Positions 23,664 to 33,963 of a stretch of DNA of 64,000 nucleotides are shown piece by piece. Numbering within the stretch: position 1 is the stretch's first letter; every line of letters starts with the position of its first letter. Where the stretch lies: NCBI GenBank assembly GCA_012845835.1, contig JABAKD010000004.1, positions 5,995,765 to 6,059,764 on the forward strand, given 5' to 3'. The stretch comes from Undaria pinnatifida (Eukaryota; Sar; Phaeophyceae; Laminariales; Alariaceae). The position numbers and the translations under genes are program-made. The notes under the pieces are model-generated. The model was not told the origin of the DNA. It saw nothing but the letters and a program-made list of their open reading frames with translations, and did no database searches.

Positions 23664-25795
23664 GTTATTGTTATTATCATTTATTGTTGCTGTTAGAAAA
23701 CCGAGATGTATCCCTTTTCCCGCTACTGACTGCACCACGTATTAAATATCCCACAGTCGCTTGAACCCCTGTAGAGCCCCAACACCCCTCCCTATGCTAA
23801 CTGTAAATGTGTTAAAAAAGGGGGTTTCAGTTGTAAATGCGTCAAATGCGCCGAAATTCTATAACAATGATCTAATGTACCACGCAGCTTGGAAAGTTGA
23901 GTTTCAACCATTTCAATCGGTCTCACTCACAACTGACGTTTTTCAATTTTTTATTTAGTAAAGGAAACCCCTACTATTGCTCTCTTTTCCTGTTGTCTTT
24001 TTGCCTGTGTCTGTTGTAGCTACGTCCCCGTGACGAAGAAAGGGTACTGGCAGATCGACATGGATGACGTGACGGTTTCGGGCGAGTCGGTGTCCTCGGT
24101 GAAGAGCGCCATCCTGGACTCGGGCACCTCGCTCCTCGTAGGGCCCTCGGAAGACGTCAAGGCCATTGCCAGCAAAGTGGTGGGTGTTTTTCTCCTTGCT
24201 TGTTCTTTTCGGGATGATTTTTTGGGGATTTTTTTCTTTTTTTTTTTCGCGATTTTTTTTCGTTCAGGATGTATGTTCGTTCAGCTTTTGGTGCTCTTTT
24301 TGTTTTGCCTTTTATTCAGCTGTGTTTTGTTCACTCTTGCTGTTTTTTTTTTTTTTGTTGGCCCTTGTTTTTTTTCTTCTTCTCCTTTCTTCGTGTGTTT
24401 TGTCTGTCTGGTGTTTCGTTCCACTTTTCCTGCGCGTTGATGCTGCCGATCACGTCGCACCTAATGCGGCGGAGTGAAGAGGTAGACACAGACGCTTGCG
24501 GGTTCGTTTGCCTTATGACTTCTTTCTTTCTGCGACGCTCGTACCGCATCTCAGCGGTTGTCATAAGTGTATCTATGTTCTCCATGAGGGAACCTAGTAA
24601 TCAGGACCAAGTATGGCTTGTAACAAAAGCGGAATATATAGGTTGTTGTGTATATCGTAGGTCCCCGTTACTATGGTCCTCCGTAATATTTCGAAAGCAT
24701 TTTAACAATATTTACAACTGGAAACCCGTTTCGGGGACAAAATCACTTGGGTTTAGTATAGGGAGGGGTTTCGGGGCTCTAAAGGGGTTAACGACGGCTG
24801 CCGACGTATAGTCAGATAACAGAAGGTTGGAAGGTTGTGCCACCGATCCCCCGCAATCACAACGATATGTCCGGCGATTTTACAAAACCCAATGTTTCGT
24901 CCTGTCCTCCCCGTAGTTATCATCGAGCCAGACCCCCCCGAATTATCTTGCGAGCTGTTTTCCTCCTATCGTAACTGCCACCCCGCCTGGCTATCTTCTG
25001 ACCTGCCCCCCCCCCGCTAACTATCTTGATCTTGTGACGTCCCCCCCCCCCCTCCTTCGCCCCGTGTTTTTTTTCTGTCACGTCGCCGCTCCCGCTGCCG
25101 CCACCGCCGCCGTATGACCCCCACCTGTATCGTTTGATTTGTCATGTGTACAGGGCGCTGTTAAGTTTTTGAACGGGGAGTACCTCATGCCGTGCACCGC
25201 CGACCTGCCTCTCCTCACCTTCTCTATCGGCGGCAAGGTGTGATAACATGTTGTGTGTTATCGTTTATTTGTTGGTATTCAGACTACATGGCTTGATTTA
25301 CGACTGTAATACTTGTAGTACGCAGCTTGCAAAGGCGAGTATCGACCCTAAATTCGTGGAACTCACAGCTGACGTTTTTAGGATGTTGTAATCGATGATA
25401 CTACACCTGGTATTGTTTTGTTTGCCTTTTGACAGTATAAACATGAACAAACGTGCGTAATTTCTTCCAAATTGTAAATAACTAAAGTGTTTTGTGTCTG
25501 TTGTTCCACGGTGCGTCTTTTTTTTTCGTGATACACATATACAAGCAGGATGTAACAGGTATCACATTTATCACGACGTAATTGCACAAAAAGATGAATG
25601 AAAATCAGAAGGTACACTGGAGCTCAGATCGCCAATGCATGTCCTTGGCGCTGCATTACAGTGGATATCGCTCACAACGGCGTATTCGAGCCTGCTGCGC
25701 CCTCCCGCTGTACGACCGTGCCGTGCTGGTTGGGTTGGGCTTGATTGGGCTTTACTGTTTTTCGTTCGATGCTATGTGGTAACGGATTATATCGA

Positions 25796-25828
<33 letters not shown>

Positions 25829-26590
25829 CTCACATTAACTCGCATAATCAAGTCCGTGGTCACAGGACAGGCTCCAGTCGGCCTTGTCTTGCTTGCTGTG
25901 CTGTGTTGACGGCGACTACCTACAACCTAGCCTAAGCTACGACCTGTATACCCGTTTTGCTTGCAGAAATACACCCTCTAGGAGGAGACATTATCGGACC
26001 TGATCCATCATACACGCTAACGTAACAACCTACGGATACCCTTTTCGCTTGCAGAAAACCTATCTTCGCAGCACACGTCTAAGCGTAACAGGCCAAACTA
26101 ACTTCCACCGGGCACCCTGGTACGATCTGTTTTTTGTTTGTTTGCAGGAGTACACGCTGTAGGGAGAAGCTTTACCTATTGTACGACCTCAGCCCCTTTA
26201 GAACCCCAAAAATCCCTCCCTATATGAACTTTAAGTAAGTTTGTCCCAAAAGGGTTTCCAGCTGTTGAGGCGTTAACGAGAGCCCACCCTATTTTTTTCT
26301 AGTAGCTAGAGCCGAACGACCCAGTCCACAACCGAACCTGTTACCGTAGTCTACAACCTAACCCAACCACACCTGCCCCCTGCCCGTTGTGTTTGCAGGA
26401 GTACACCCTGTCGGGAGACGAATACGTCATCAACGCCGGAAACAGCAAGGTGTGCATCCTCGCCATCATGGGCATGGACGTGCCCGAGCCTATGGGCCCC
26501 CTCTGGATCCTCGGAGACGTGTTCATGCGTAAATACTACACGGTCTTCGACTACGGGAACGCTCAGATCGGACTCGCAGCCGCGGCCTAA
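17686..26590 (+). CDS. Cathepsin D-like aspartic protease (pepsin family A1), ten exons
   Basis: Exons 17686-17861, 18711-18825, 20494-20562 (20497 also possible), 21556-21699, 21920-22030, 22540-22683, 23139-23224, 24020-24179, 25154-25237 and 26399-26590 join in frame to 1281 nt, 426 aa. An Ala-rich signal peptide (residues 1-25) is followed by a propeptide beginning [13 protein letters not shown]. It has an unusual charged insert (exon 2, [20 protein letters not shown]) before the mature start [20 protein letters not shown]. Catalytic motifs are both present: FDTGSANLW (exon 4) and ILDSGTSLL (exon 8). The flap Tyr is in ITYASG, and the C-terminal [16 protein letters not shown] is typical. 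There is no plant-specific saposin-like insert. Members of this family cleave proteins at acid pH in lysosomes or vacuoles, or after secretion. All phases match. Introns carry repeats and three decayed copies of the last exon's start (25967, 26055, 26148). Confidence 0.95.
18992..19190. repeat. GGGTCGG-rich block, degenerate hAT-like remnant in protease intron 2
   Basis: Contains repeated CACGGGTCGG and GGTCGGATC motifs. The right end GATCCGTGACAAAACCCTAG resembles the right end of the hAT copy at 29319 (GACCCGTGAAAAATCCTA). The left end CAAGGGTCATGACC is only a weak match and no 8-bp target duplication was found, so the element assignment is tentative. Confidence 0.4.
20585..21180 (+). repeat. 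G/T-rich simple sequence in protease intron 3
   Basis: About 600 bp of GGTGTTGGTGGT-like cryptic repeat on the sense strand. It produces long Val/Leu/Gly open frames on the plus strand and Thr/Pro-rich ones on the minus strand; neither is a gene. The compositional counterpart at 48060-48860 is also G/T-rich on the sense strand of its own gene. Confidence 0.9.
23592..23672. repeat. (ATT)n microsatellite in protease intron 7
   Basis: About 27 uninterrupted ATT units followed by ATTGTTATTGTT. The poly-Ile, poly-Asn, poly-Leu and poly-Tyr frames here are repeat translations. Confidence 0.98.
23764..23843 (+). repeat. Dispersed repeat family R2, copy 1 of 5 (intron 7)
   Basis: About 80 bp: CCCCTGTAGAGCCCC, ACACCCCTCCCTATG, an AT-rich middle, then GGGGGTTTCAGTTGT. 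Other copies: about 24715-24795 (reverse, intron 8), 26193-26272 (intron 9), 28240-28324 (intergenic) and 60866-60950 (reverse, after the desaturase stop). Confidence 0.75.
24715..24795 (-). repeat. R2 copy 2 (intron 8)
   Basis: Reverse-oriented copy: CAACTGGAAACCCGTTTCGG ... TATAGGGAGGGGTTTCGGGG CTCTAAAGGGGTTAA. It matches the reverse complement of the intron 9 copy closely. Confidence 0.75.
25313..25385 (+). repeat. Copy of the CAGCTTGCAAAG repeat family (intron 9)
   Basis: GTAGTACGCAGCTTGCAAAG, then GTATCGACCCTAAATTCGTG GAACTCACAGCTGACG. It is the closest to the consensus of the copies at 9.6-11.0 kb. A weaker copy lies at 23877-23950 in intron 7. Confidence 0.75.
25797..25827. repeat. 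(GTT)n microsatellite (intron 9)
   Basis: About ten perfect TTG/GTT units on the sense strand of the protease gene. Confidence 0.95.
25930..26180 (+). pseudogene. Decayed tandem copies of the start of protease exon 10
   Basis: Three acceptor-plus-exon fragments precede the true exon at 26399 (TTTGCAG|GAGTACACCCTGTCGGG). They are TTGCAG|AAATACACCCTCTAGG (exon side from 25967), TTGCAG|AAAACCTATC (from 26055) and TTGCAG|GAGTACACGCTGTAGGG (from 26148). The first and third keep the reading Lys/Glu-Tyr-Thr-Leu and then hit TAG. Use of the third acceptor would end the protein right after the four residues EYTL. Confidence 0.8.
26193..26272 (+). repeat. R2 copy 3 (intron 9)
   Basis: CCCCTTTAGAACCCCAAAAA, TCCCTCCCTATATGAAC, then AAAAGGGTTTCCAGCTGTTG and AGGCGTTAA. 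Same order as the copies at 23764 and 28240. Confidence 0.75.
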
Positions 26591-27218
26591 GGATCCGAGC
26601 TGGTCTAGGTATTGTCCACGCAACCGCATCTTACGAGGCCGAGTTGTTAATGGTCTTGGCTTGAGAAGACGCCGACATCGGGTCAAGTAGAAGCTGATAT
26701 CGGGCCACAACCCTTGTTTCTCACACTGCACAAAAATGTCACGCTTCCAAGTGAAATTGTTTTTGTCCAACCATTTTTGAGTCCGGCCCTGGCCTGCCAT
26801 GCCAAGCTGGCGTCTTTCTCTGCGGCCGTTTTTTTGTGGCGGATAGCAGCAGCATTAGCAGCAGATGCGTTGGCGTCGATTGGTTGACGCTTTTAGAACT
26901 GCAGGAATTGTCCTACTCTAACTCCAAGTACTTTGTCCTCCAAAAACGTGGATGCAGTACTGAAGGGGTCGACTATTAATAGTGGGTTGGGGAAATTGTG
27001 GGTCGATTTTTTCGCATGCGTCTGCTAGAACGAGACAAGAGCGCCCTTCGTATTGTTACCATTTATTCTCGTTTTCTTGTTGATTTTTTGTAATTGTCTT
27101 GTGTTTTTCTGTTCCCACAAAAGGAGCAAGCAGCACAACAAGAAGCACCTCAGGCGGTGCTTCCTGTATAAGGGACTGGAGAAAAACAGGAGAAAAGGAG
27201 GCGGGGTGTGTGTTCATT

Positions 27219-27330
27219 ACCGTGCATGGCGATAGTCTTGAGACCATAGACCCTCGCATACCTACGATGCCGGGACGAAGCACGTCGGTTTTTCACCGAC
27301 AATGGCATGCTTGGCTTGCTCCAAGCGTTG
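27219..27330 (+). repeat. R1 copy 2
   Basis: GTGCATGGCGATAGTCTTGA GACCATAGACCCTCGCATAC, CGATGCCGGGACGAAGCACG and TTGGCTTGCTCCAAGCG match the family. It is followed by a 24-nt G-run. Confidence 0.75.
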
Positions 27331-28239
27331 GGGGGGGGGGGGGGGGGGGGGGGTAGCGCTCCATTGTATGTACTCTCGAGGCGTTTTGTTGAATAGGGGC
27401 CGGACACTGGCGGCGTAGTTTCGTTTCAAGCAGAAACCATTCGATCGTTGTTGGCTTTCCACTTGTGGTGCCGCTTGTCTACATATGTCCATGATTTGTG
27501 TACGTGTATAAGTTGAGTAGGGGTCGCCACAGTTGCAACGGCCGAGCTTTTGCCATTTACTGGAGACTGGTATTTTTGTAGGAGAATTGGAAAGCTTTTC
27601 GATTCGACCATTGCACATATTCATAGGAAAGAAAGGACGTAGGTTCAAAAGATGCGAAGGAACTGAGACCGACTGGAAACGCGTCACTTCACGTGAGCGC
27701 AAAAGTCGTGTCTTGGCGCTGCGTAGCCGTGCGTAAGCGCGAAAAATATAGCCGTGTTTAATGGCTTTGATTAATATTTTATGGATATGGATGGAAACGG
27801 ATGCTCCGGTTTTCAGAGCGAGGTTGTTCTGGGCGGCGTAATTTCCAGGAACGAAGGAACATATCCAAGCCTTTGTCTTTTATAATTCTCTCGCGATGTC
27901 TTACTGGGCAGAGAGCTCTTGGCAGGGGCGAGCAACAGCTCCTTTTTTCATGATTGTTAATGAAGCACAACCAGCAAACCGCCCGCCGACGTGAAGACTA
28001 CTGCTAAATGAAGGGTTTTCAGTCTTTGTTTAGACCTGTGTCTTGGTTGGGGCGTGGAGAAGCGGCGCGCGTAAGCTATAGCCGGTGGTAGGGTATGTTT
28101 ACCCTCTGCCTGACTGCACGTGGGACCTGTGAATAGACTCGATCAAACAAGTTGGAAAATACATGCAGCGCGCGATTAATTTGCCTTTTGCCGTGTACCT
28201 GGTACAACACAGCAGCAGTACTCGCCTGCGACATCGCTT

Positions 28240-28324
28240 CGCCCCTCTGGAGCCCCCAAAATCCCCCCTATACTGTTTACAAGTAATTTGTTGAAAAAAA
28301 AAACGGGTTTCCAGTTGCTAAGGC
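28240..28324 (+). repeat. R2 copy 4
   Basis: CCCCTCTGGAGCCCCCAAAA, TCCCCCCTATACTG, then AAACGGGTTTCCAGTTGCTA AGGC. Confidence 0.75.
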
Positions 28325-29126
28325 ATAAAGTTACACGCGTGCTACGACAGAGGTGCACCCTCTTTTTCTGAGGTTTCCCCAATTTGGGAGGTCAAGACAT
28401 GATCCTCCCAAAAATTGATTTGGAGGCACGTAAAACTGCTACCCGATGAAAAGTACCTTGACCTAGGTACAAGCATGACACCATAAGCATGCAAAAAAAT
28501 GGCCTGTTTTCCGACGTTTTGGATTAAGGAGGCCCGTCATCAGAAACCATTTTGGACGAAAAGTGCTACCTCCTCCATAGGAGCATGTGCGTCGTTAAGA
28601 GACTCATGTTTGTGGAACATTATCAAATTCTTACGTAAAGCAGGGTGTTTCTGACACATCCAGTATTCCCATGTGTACGAGTTTACTCTTCTTTAGCTTT
28701 CCCTCTCGGGTGTCAAGTTTCTGAAGCTTGAAAGTAAACATATACCAGGTATATTATATTCTTGAAGTTTGTGAAGCATCCTTGCTTACCAGGCGTAAGA
28801 GGAATGGTGAACACCCCTTGCCTCCGCGCTCTTATGACCAAGTGGTTTGTTTGCGTTTCGTGCAAGAATCGAGCCGCTCCTCTTGCCCCCGCCCGGTCTT
28901 CCCGACAAAAAATCCTGGCAGTCTTGTCGAATGGTCACGAGGTTATGGTCAGCTTCTCGAATTTGACGAGGCTGTCGATGAGCGGACGGCTTTGCGTCGA
29001 TTTATCTGGGACATCCAGAAGAGCCGAACGCTTTTGAGGACAAGGTGATGATTGCAATGAACAAGAGACAAGCGTTACGTAGGGAGGGCGAATAATCGTT
29101 AGTTCTCGCTAAAATGATGTTATTTC

Positions 29127-29319
29127 CAGGGCTCTTTACGGGTCTCGCCAATTCTCGCGGGTCCGGTCATGTCATGGTGATCCGGCCCGACCCGATCCGA
29201 CCTGTGACTTTTGAAAACCTTCTGACCCGATCCGACCCGACCCGTGGTACTTCAAACGCCCCGTGACCGGACCCGACTCGACCTGGGTTCGTGCCGATCA
29301 TGACCCGTGAAAAATCCTA
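29127..29319. mobile_element. Short hAT-like remnant (193 bp)
   Basis: Left end CAGGGCTCTTTACGGGTCTC and right end GACCCGTGAAAAATCCTA are diverged versions of the termini of the 35510-37180 element. Flanks GTTATTTC (29119-29126) and GTTAATTC (29320-29327) match at 7 of 8 positions, as expected for an old 8-bp hAT target duplication. The inside is GACCCGACCCG-rich with no coding capacity. Confidence 0.7.
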
Positions 29320-30502
29320 GTTAATTCGATGAGTTATCGATGGTTTTGACACCGAGGAACGCGTGGAAAGGCCTTCAGGCCTGTTCAGAAGCATGCAGGT
29401 GCAACAACAGGAGCTGTGCGTTGTTGCTGGCATCATGGTGCAATAATTCCTCGTCCGACACCGTTCAATCTCATTTAAAAAACAGTATGCTGGGGGTGCA
29501 GCACGGCAACAATAGCTGTAGCTGCCCCTTCATCACGGTTAGCAAGTTATGCAGATGTCAATCGACAGGCGATGGGAATGAATGCTGAACAGCCCTATGC
29601 GCAATAAACATAAAGGCGCGTGTACCCAGGTGGGGGTTCCGAGGGTGTAATAAGCAGCTGCGATCACGACTCGCCCAGAAGAAGAGCCACAAGCGCGAAG
29701 CCTCCGCAAAAATTGATCCGGAGATAATCATGACAAACATAAGACGAGCACGACAACGACGACAACGACGACGAAAGCGACGAAGACGACAACGACGAAG
29801 ACGACGACGGCGATACAACAACAATAGCCGGATATCTGTATGTACAGAGTAGTAACGTACTCGCTCGGACCCATCTCCATCATGGAAAGAACGCTGATCG
29901 CACGTCATTCAAAGTGAACGATGCCTCTGTTCCGCGGATTTCGTTTTGCGCAAGGCGGGCGGTATCGCGGCAAGACGTGGAACGAACCACAATACCACAA
30001 CAGCGGTACGTGACGCCTAATAACGAACGAGGCTGAAGTTGACCTGAACATAAGAAATTCGGTAGCCGTGGTGTACTGACTTTAGTGCAGAACGCGTCCT
30101 TTCGAAAATAAGCAATCTAGCCTGGGTCAGTGCTTCCATTATTATTATTGTTTGTCATAGATGTTCCGTACTGTTATCACTACAGTTGTACACTCTGGCC
30201 GACCGACGTTGCCAAACTACACATACATCTGGTACCCTACTACCCTGCTGTCACGAGCCATGATAACTACAAGAATGAAGAGCTATGCGTTATGGTATCC
30301 CCTCTCTCCCGCTGCGGCGCTATGATATACCTGGGATATCAATTGTCTCCCTCAATAGCTGGCAGGCATTATCGCCTGCCTGAACGGTCGGCTCCGCCCC
30401 CCTCTTCTGCCAGAAGGCATCTGGCGGACAGCAAGCAACTAATAATACCAGAGATGTGACATCCGAACAACCCTCGACTGATTCTACGACAGCCCTCCAC
30501 CC

Positions 30503-30735
30503 AAAAACAGCGATTTTCTTTAACGAACGTTTCGTTGCTGCTCGATGCGAGGAAGGGTGCTATGAAAAGGACATCTTCACATGTTTTATTATTTGCGAAG
30601 GACTACTACTACTATCGACCGATGACGTCGGGGTGGCAAGGGGCACCCTATTTCAGGAGATACGGCCGTGGGCTGGTTTCGAAGCCGACGATTTCGTTAA
30701 AGAAAAGTTGGGGGGGCTACCGTAGCACGACTCCC
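30503..30735 (+). repeat. Dispersed repeat R3, copy 1 of 2
   Basis: Shares ACGAACGTTTC, GAGGAAGG.TGCTATGAAAA, ATGACGTCGGGGT, TTTCAGGAGATACGG and GTTAAAGAAA with 32364-32595. Both end in a G-run followed by TACCGTAG. No terminal repeats were found. Confidence 0.8.
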
Positions 30736-32363
30736 CCGTGTGAAATACCATTACAGAGCCAGAGGCACCCCTGCATAGCAGGAGTGGGTCCCTAGGTCCA
30801 TGCTGCGCCCACCCTACTGCACTGGGGTCGTTGGCAGGACAAGTGGGTTCGCATATTCGATCAATTCTCAGGATTCTCCCGATGGATACAGTTCCAACTT
30901 TATCTTTCAATTAATCTGCATTTAGTTCCACCTCATCTTTCGATGAATTTGCATAAACGGCACTTCAGGGGTGGGCTATAGTGTTGTGGTATTCACTATC
31001 TCCCGTTGCGGCGTCATGGTTTACAGCACCTGGCGCCTACGTTTACACTGCCCCAAACTTCTACGAGCCTGCATATACTGGTATACTCGCCACGTAGATT
31101 ACCAGAGGTACTGACGGTATTGCTGCTGCTCTGCCGTGTACATCAAACAGCAACCGCAGGAGATTAGTCTAGTATCCCTGGTAAGTAGCTGCTGCGTGTG
31201 AAGTATCGAAGTTCGACACAGAGAATCAAGCGCCTCGGCCTGCAGTATTACAGTGCTACCGTACGCAACCGACCACTACGGTACCACTCACTGCCGGATC
31301 CAGGGCTATAGTAGCACACGTTCCACATATTATTCGTCGAACCGGTACCTTACCAAACGATCTACCATTTTGTTTCTGGTAGCATGCCAAGCGAAATCGA
31401 CCGTTTTTCTTTTGTTGTGAGGCATCTTAAACCGGGTACCTCGCTGTAACCTTTTCCGCTATACCGCACCTACGGGGCGCGCCGGTGCGACATGTCCTTC
31501 ATGAGGAAGGAACACACATCAGTAACCAATTGGCTGGACTCACGACTCACACAACTCGCAGCTGAACCTTTAGGTATGAAGCTACCACACGCCGCCACCG
31601 ATCCGAATTTATTTAGTTACTTTTGAGCGGTGCAGTTGTCTGCCCCGCGCGCTGTATTGTCCGCGGTCGCCGTGTTCCCTCGGCTGCGCCCGGGGGGCGG
31701 ACAACGTGAAGGCAAGAAGAGCATAAGTAGCGAGGACGTTCTCGATCGGATAGCTCACTGGTTGAAGACGGCTGGGCTAGCGAAACGTGATGACGTTGGG
31801 TAGAAAGAACGATTTGATGTGAAGACAACACACACATATGTCTAGTCTATGATGAGTCACGACGATTCACAATTTGAGATAACAGGCTAGCGGTAGTGGC
31901 TACAAGAGATATGCCACTTGCCTATTCCGAGGTTATTTTAAACCGGATACCTCACAGTATCAGGAATGACGTGCGTGCACCAATACCCTTTGCAATATTT
32001 TTGATCATCCCATCTACACAATAAAAAAAAAACACTCTAGAGCTGTGAGATCGAAGATTTCGTCCAAACTCTTTTTTGCGAGCTGTGTGTGATGCTTTGA
32101 CCGCGCGTAATACGGTGTGTGTTCTCATTAAGGATACAGGTCGGCGACTACCCTTAGAGCTAGCTTGTACCAGGGTCAACAGGGTGATGCTAATCAATCT
32201 GTGCAAAATCCCGTTTTTGAGGGGGACGAAATCTGAAGGATGTGGAATGCACCAGACTGTTATGTATATCTTGCAGTAGTATAATACTAATAGTAGTATG
32301 AACGGCGAGGGGAGGGGGGCGGGGGTTCAGGGGGGGCGGGCTGATTCTAAGATAGCTTCATCC

Positions 32364-32595
32364 CTCCCAAAACCAGGGATTTGTTTGACGAACGTTTCAT
32401 CGCTGCTCGACACGAGGAAGGATGCTATGAAAAAAAATCTGCTCATATTTTCTTGTTTGCCAAGGGCTGTCGAACGATGACGTCGGGGTTTCAAGGAGCA
32501 CCTAATTTCAGGAGATACGGGCAGGAACTGGTTTCAAACTCGGCGTTTTCGTTAAAGAAAGTGGGGGGGGGGGGGGTACCGTAGAACCGCTCGGG
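32364..32595 (+). repeat. R3 copy 2
   Basis: Same order of blocks as the copy at 30503, roughly 75-80 per cent alike by eye, including the terminal G-run and TACCGTAGAAC. Confidence 0.8.
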
Positions 32596-33537
32596 GGGCA
32601 AAGGGGGGGGGGGTTCAGCACTTTTAGGTCGAACAAATTAATGGGAGTTTACTGCGCACGCGTGGTGCTAGTAGGCGATGGTGGGGGCGGCGGCGAGGGA
32701 GGGGGGTAATTGGAACTGGAAGACCATATATAATACATGAATTGCAGAAGTATACTGCATCGATGGCATGAAAGAAATAAATACATGAGGTCACCTGTCG
32801 GGTACGAGTGTCTATAACTCTGTCTGGCCGATTTCTATTTTTGGTGGGGCGGCGGGAGAGGGAGGGGGAATGAGGGAGGGGGGGGGGGGGGTTGTTAAGA
32901 GGGGGGGGGGGGGTTACGGGGGGGGGGCAGAGGTGGATGGGAGCAAATATTCTACCTGCACATCCTGAAAGCAAAAGTCCAAAACATTTCAAAATAAACT
33001 ATGAGATGGGAGCAATGTACGTGTTGTTTTTGCGTTAATTTTGCTAATCAATACGACTACTTTTCGATTTCCGTATAATATTAGAACTAACTACGAATGT
33101 GGTACTTATGGGGTACATGCTGTTGTGTTGGTGTTTCTGTAAATACGTGTACCCTGCTGGAGTATAGATTGAATATCATCTATCTGTTATAATAGATGCT
33201 TATACGATGACTGGTGGGGGTGTCTTCTGTCTTTTAAAAATTGGGTGTTTGATCCTTGTATAAATGGCCGTTGGGAACCTTAGCCATTTGGGTAGACTAT
33301 ACCTTTAGCTTACCCAAACTAAGCCTTTAAACGCCTTATAAACCTACCTGCAGTATAAGCATCGTATGATTTTCGCGCTTTTTCTTTTCCCTCCCTCGTA
33401 GACGTAACTCAGATCCAGAGTCGGCAGGCTCTTCTCCCTCCTCCTCACCACGACGATCCGTTGCGCGCCTTTGCTATCGCGACAAGTTTTCTTCCCTCGC
33501 CGACTCGCACCGAAGTGGCACAGATGAATTGGCTAAT

Positions 33538-33651
33538 CAGATGCGATTAGTGTGATGTGCGAAGAGATCGGAGATTAGAGAACCGACTCGCACCCACCCA
33601 ATGACATGCGATTATTATAATCTACGAAGATATCGGAGATTGGAGAACCCG
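33538..33651 (+). repeat. 64-bp tandem duplication upstream of the transposase
   Basis: Two copies of ATGCGATTA...TACGAAGA/GTGCGAAGA...ATCGGAGATTGGAGAACC, near 33540-33583 and 33604-33649. The preceding block TCCCTCGTAGACGTAACTCA GATCCAG (33390-33418) also recurs at about 19860-19885 in protease intron 2. Confidence 0.7.
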
Positions 33652-33963
33652 TGCACACGTACCCCTGGGTACCTCTGGCAACAATAACATGTAAAACACG
33701 AAGCAAAACACCACACAAACCAAATTGTGCCTCGTACTTCAGCATCAAGCTACGGTATTTCAGGCCATCCAGGCCAACAGCAGTACGGGGATTTGTTCTG
33801 GGGACTATAGAGATCGGGCAGTACATAACACGGGTGGTACGCAACAGTTTTTCAGAGCTGTGCTATCATCCCATCTGCATATCGAAGCCGCCTCGGGGAG
33901 AGGTTAGGCCGCATTTTTTTTCCTCCCACATCCTGTCAACACCCAACACCCAATACCCACGGT

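Larger units (their letters stand above)
26591..33963. other. Intergenic stretch without recognisable genes
   Basis: 7.4 kb between the protease stop and the transposase start. It holds repeat copies (R1 at 27219, R2 at 28240, the R3 pair at 30503 and 32364), a hAT-like remnant (29127-29319), G-runs (27330-27352, 32560-32575, 32878-32930) and a 64-bp tandem duplication. The frame at about 28762-29040 (with VSCKNRAAPLAPARSSRQKI) is open but matches no family I know. Confidence 0.6.

Noticed and set aside
28728-29048. Open frame of 90-106 codons with some exon-like composition
   Set aside because: No family motif, no splice partner, and two overlapping frames are open at once.
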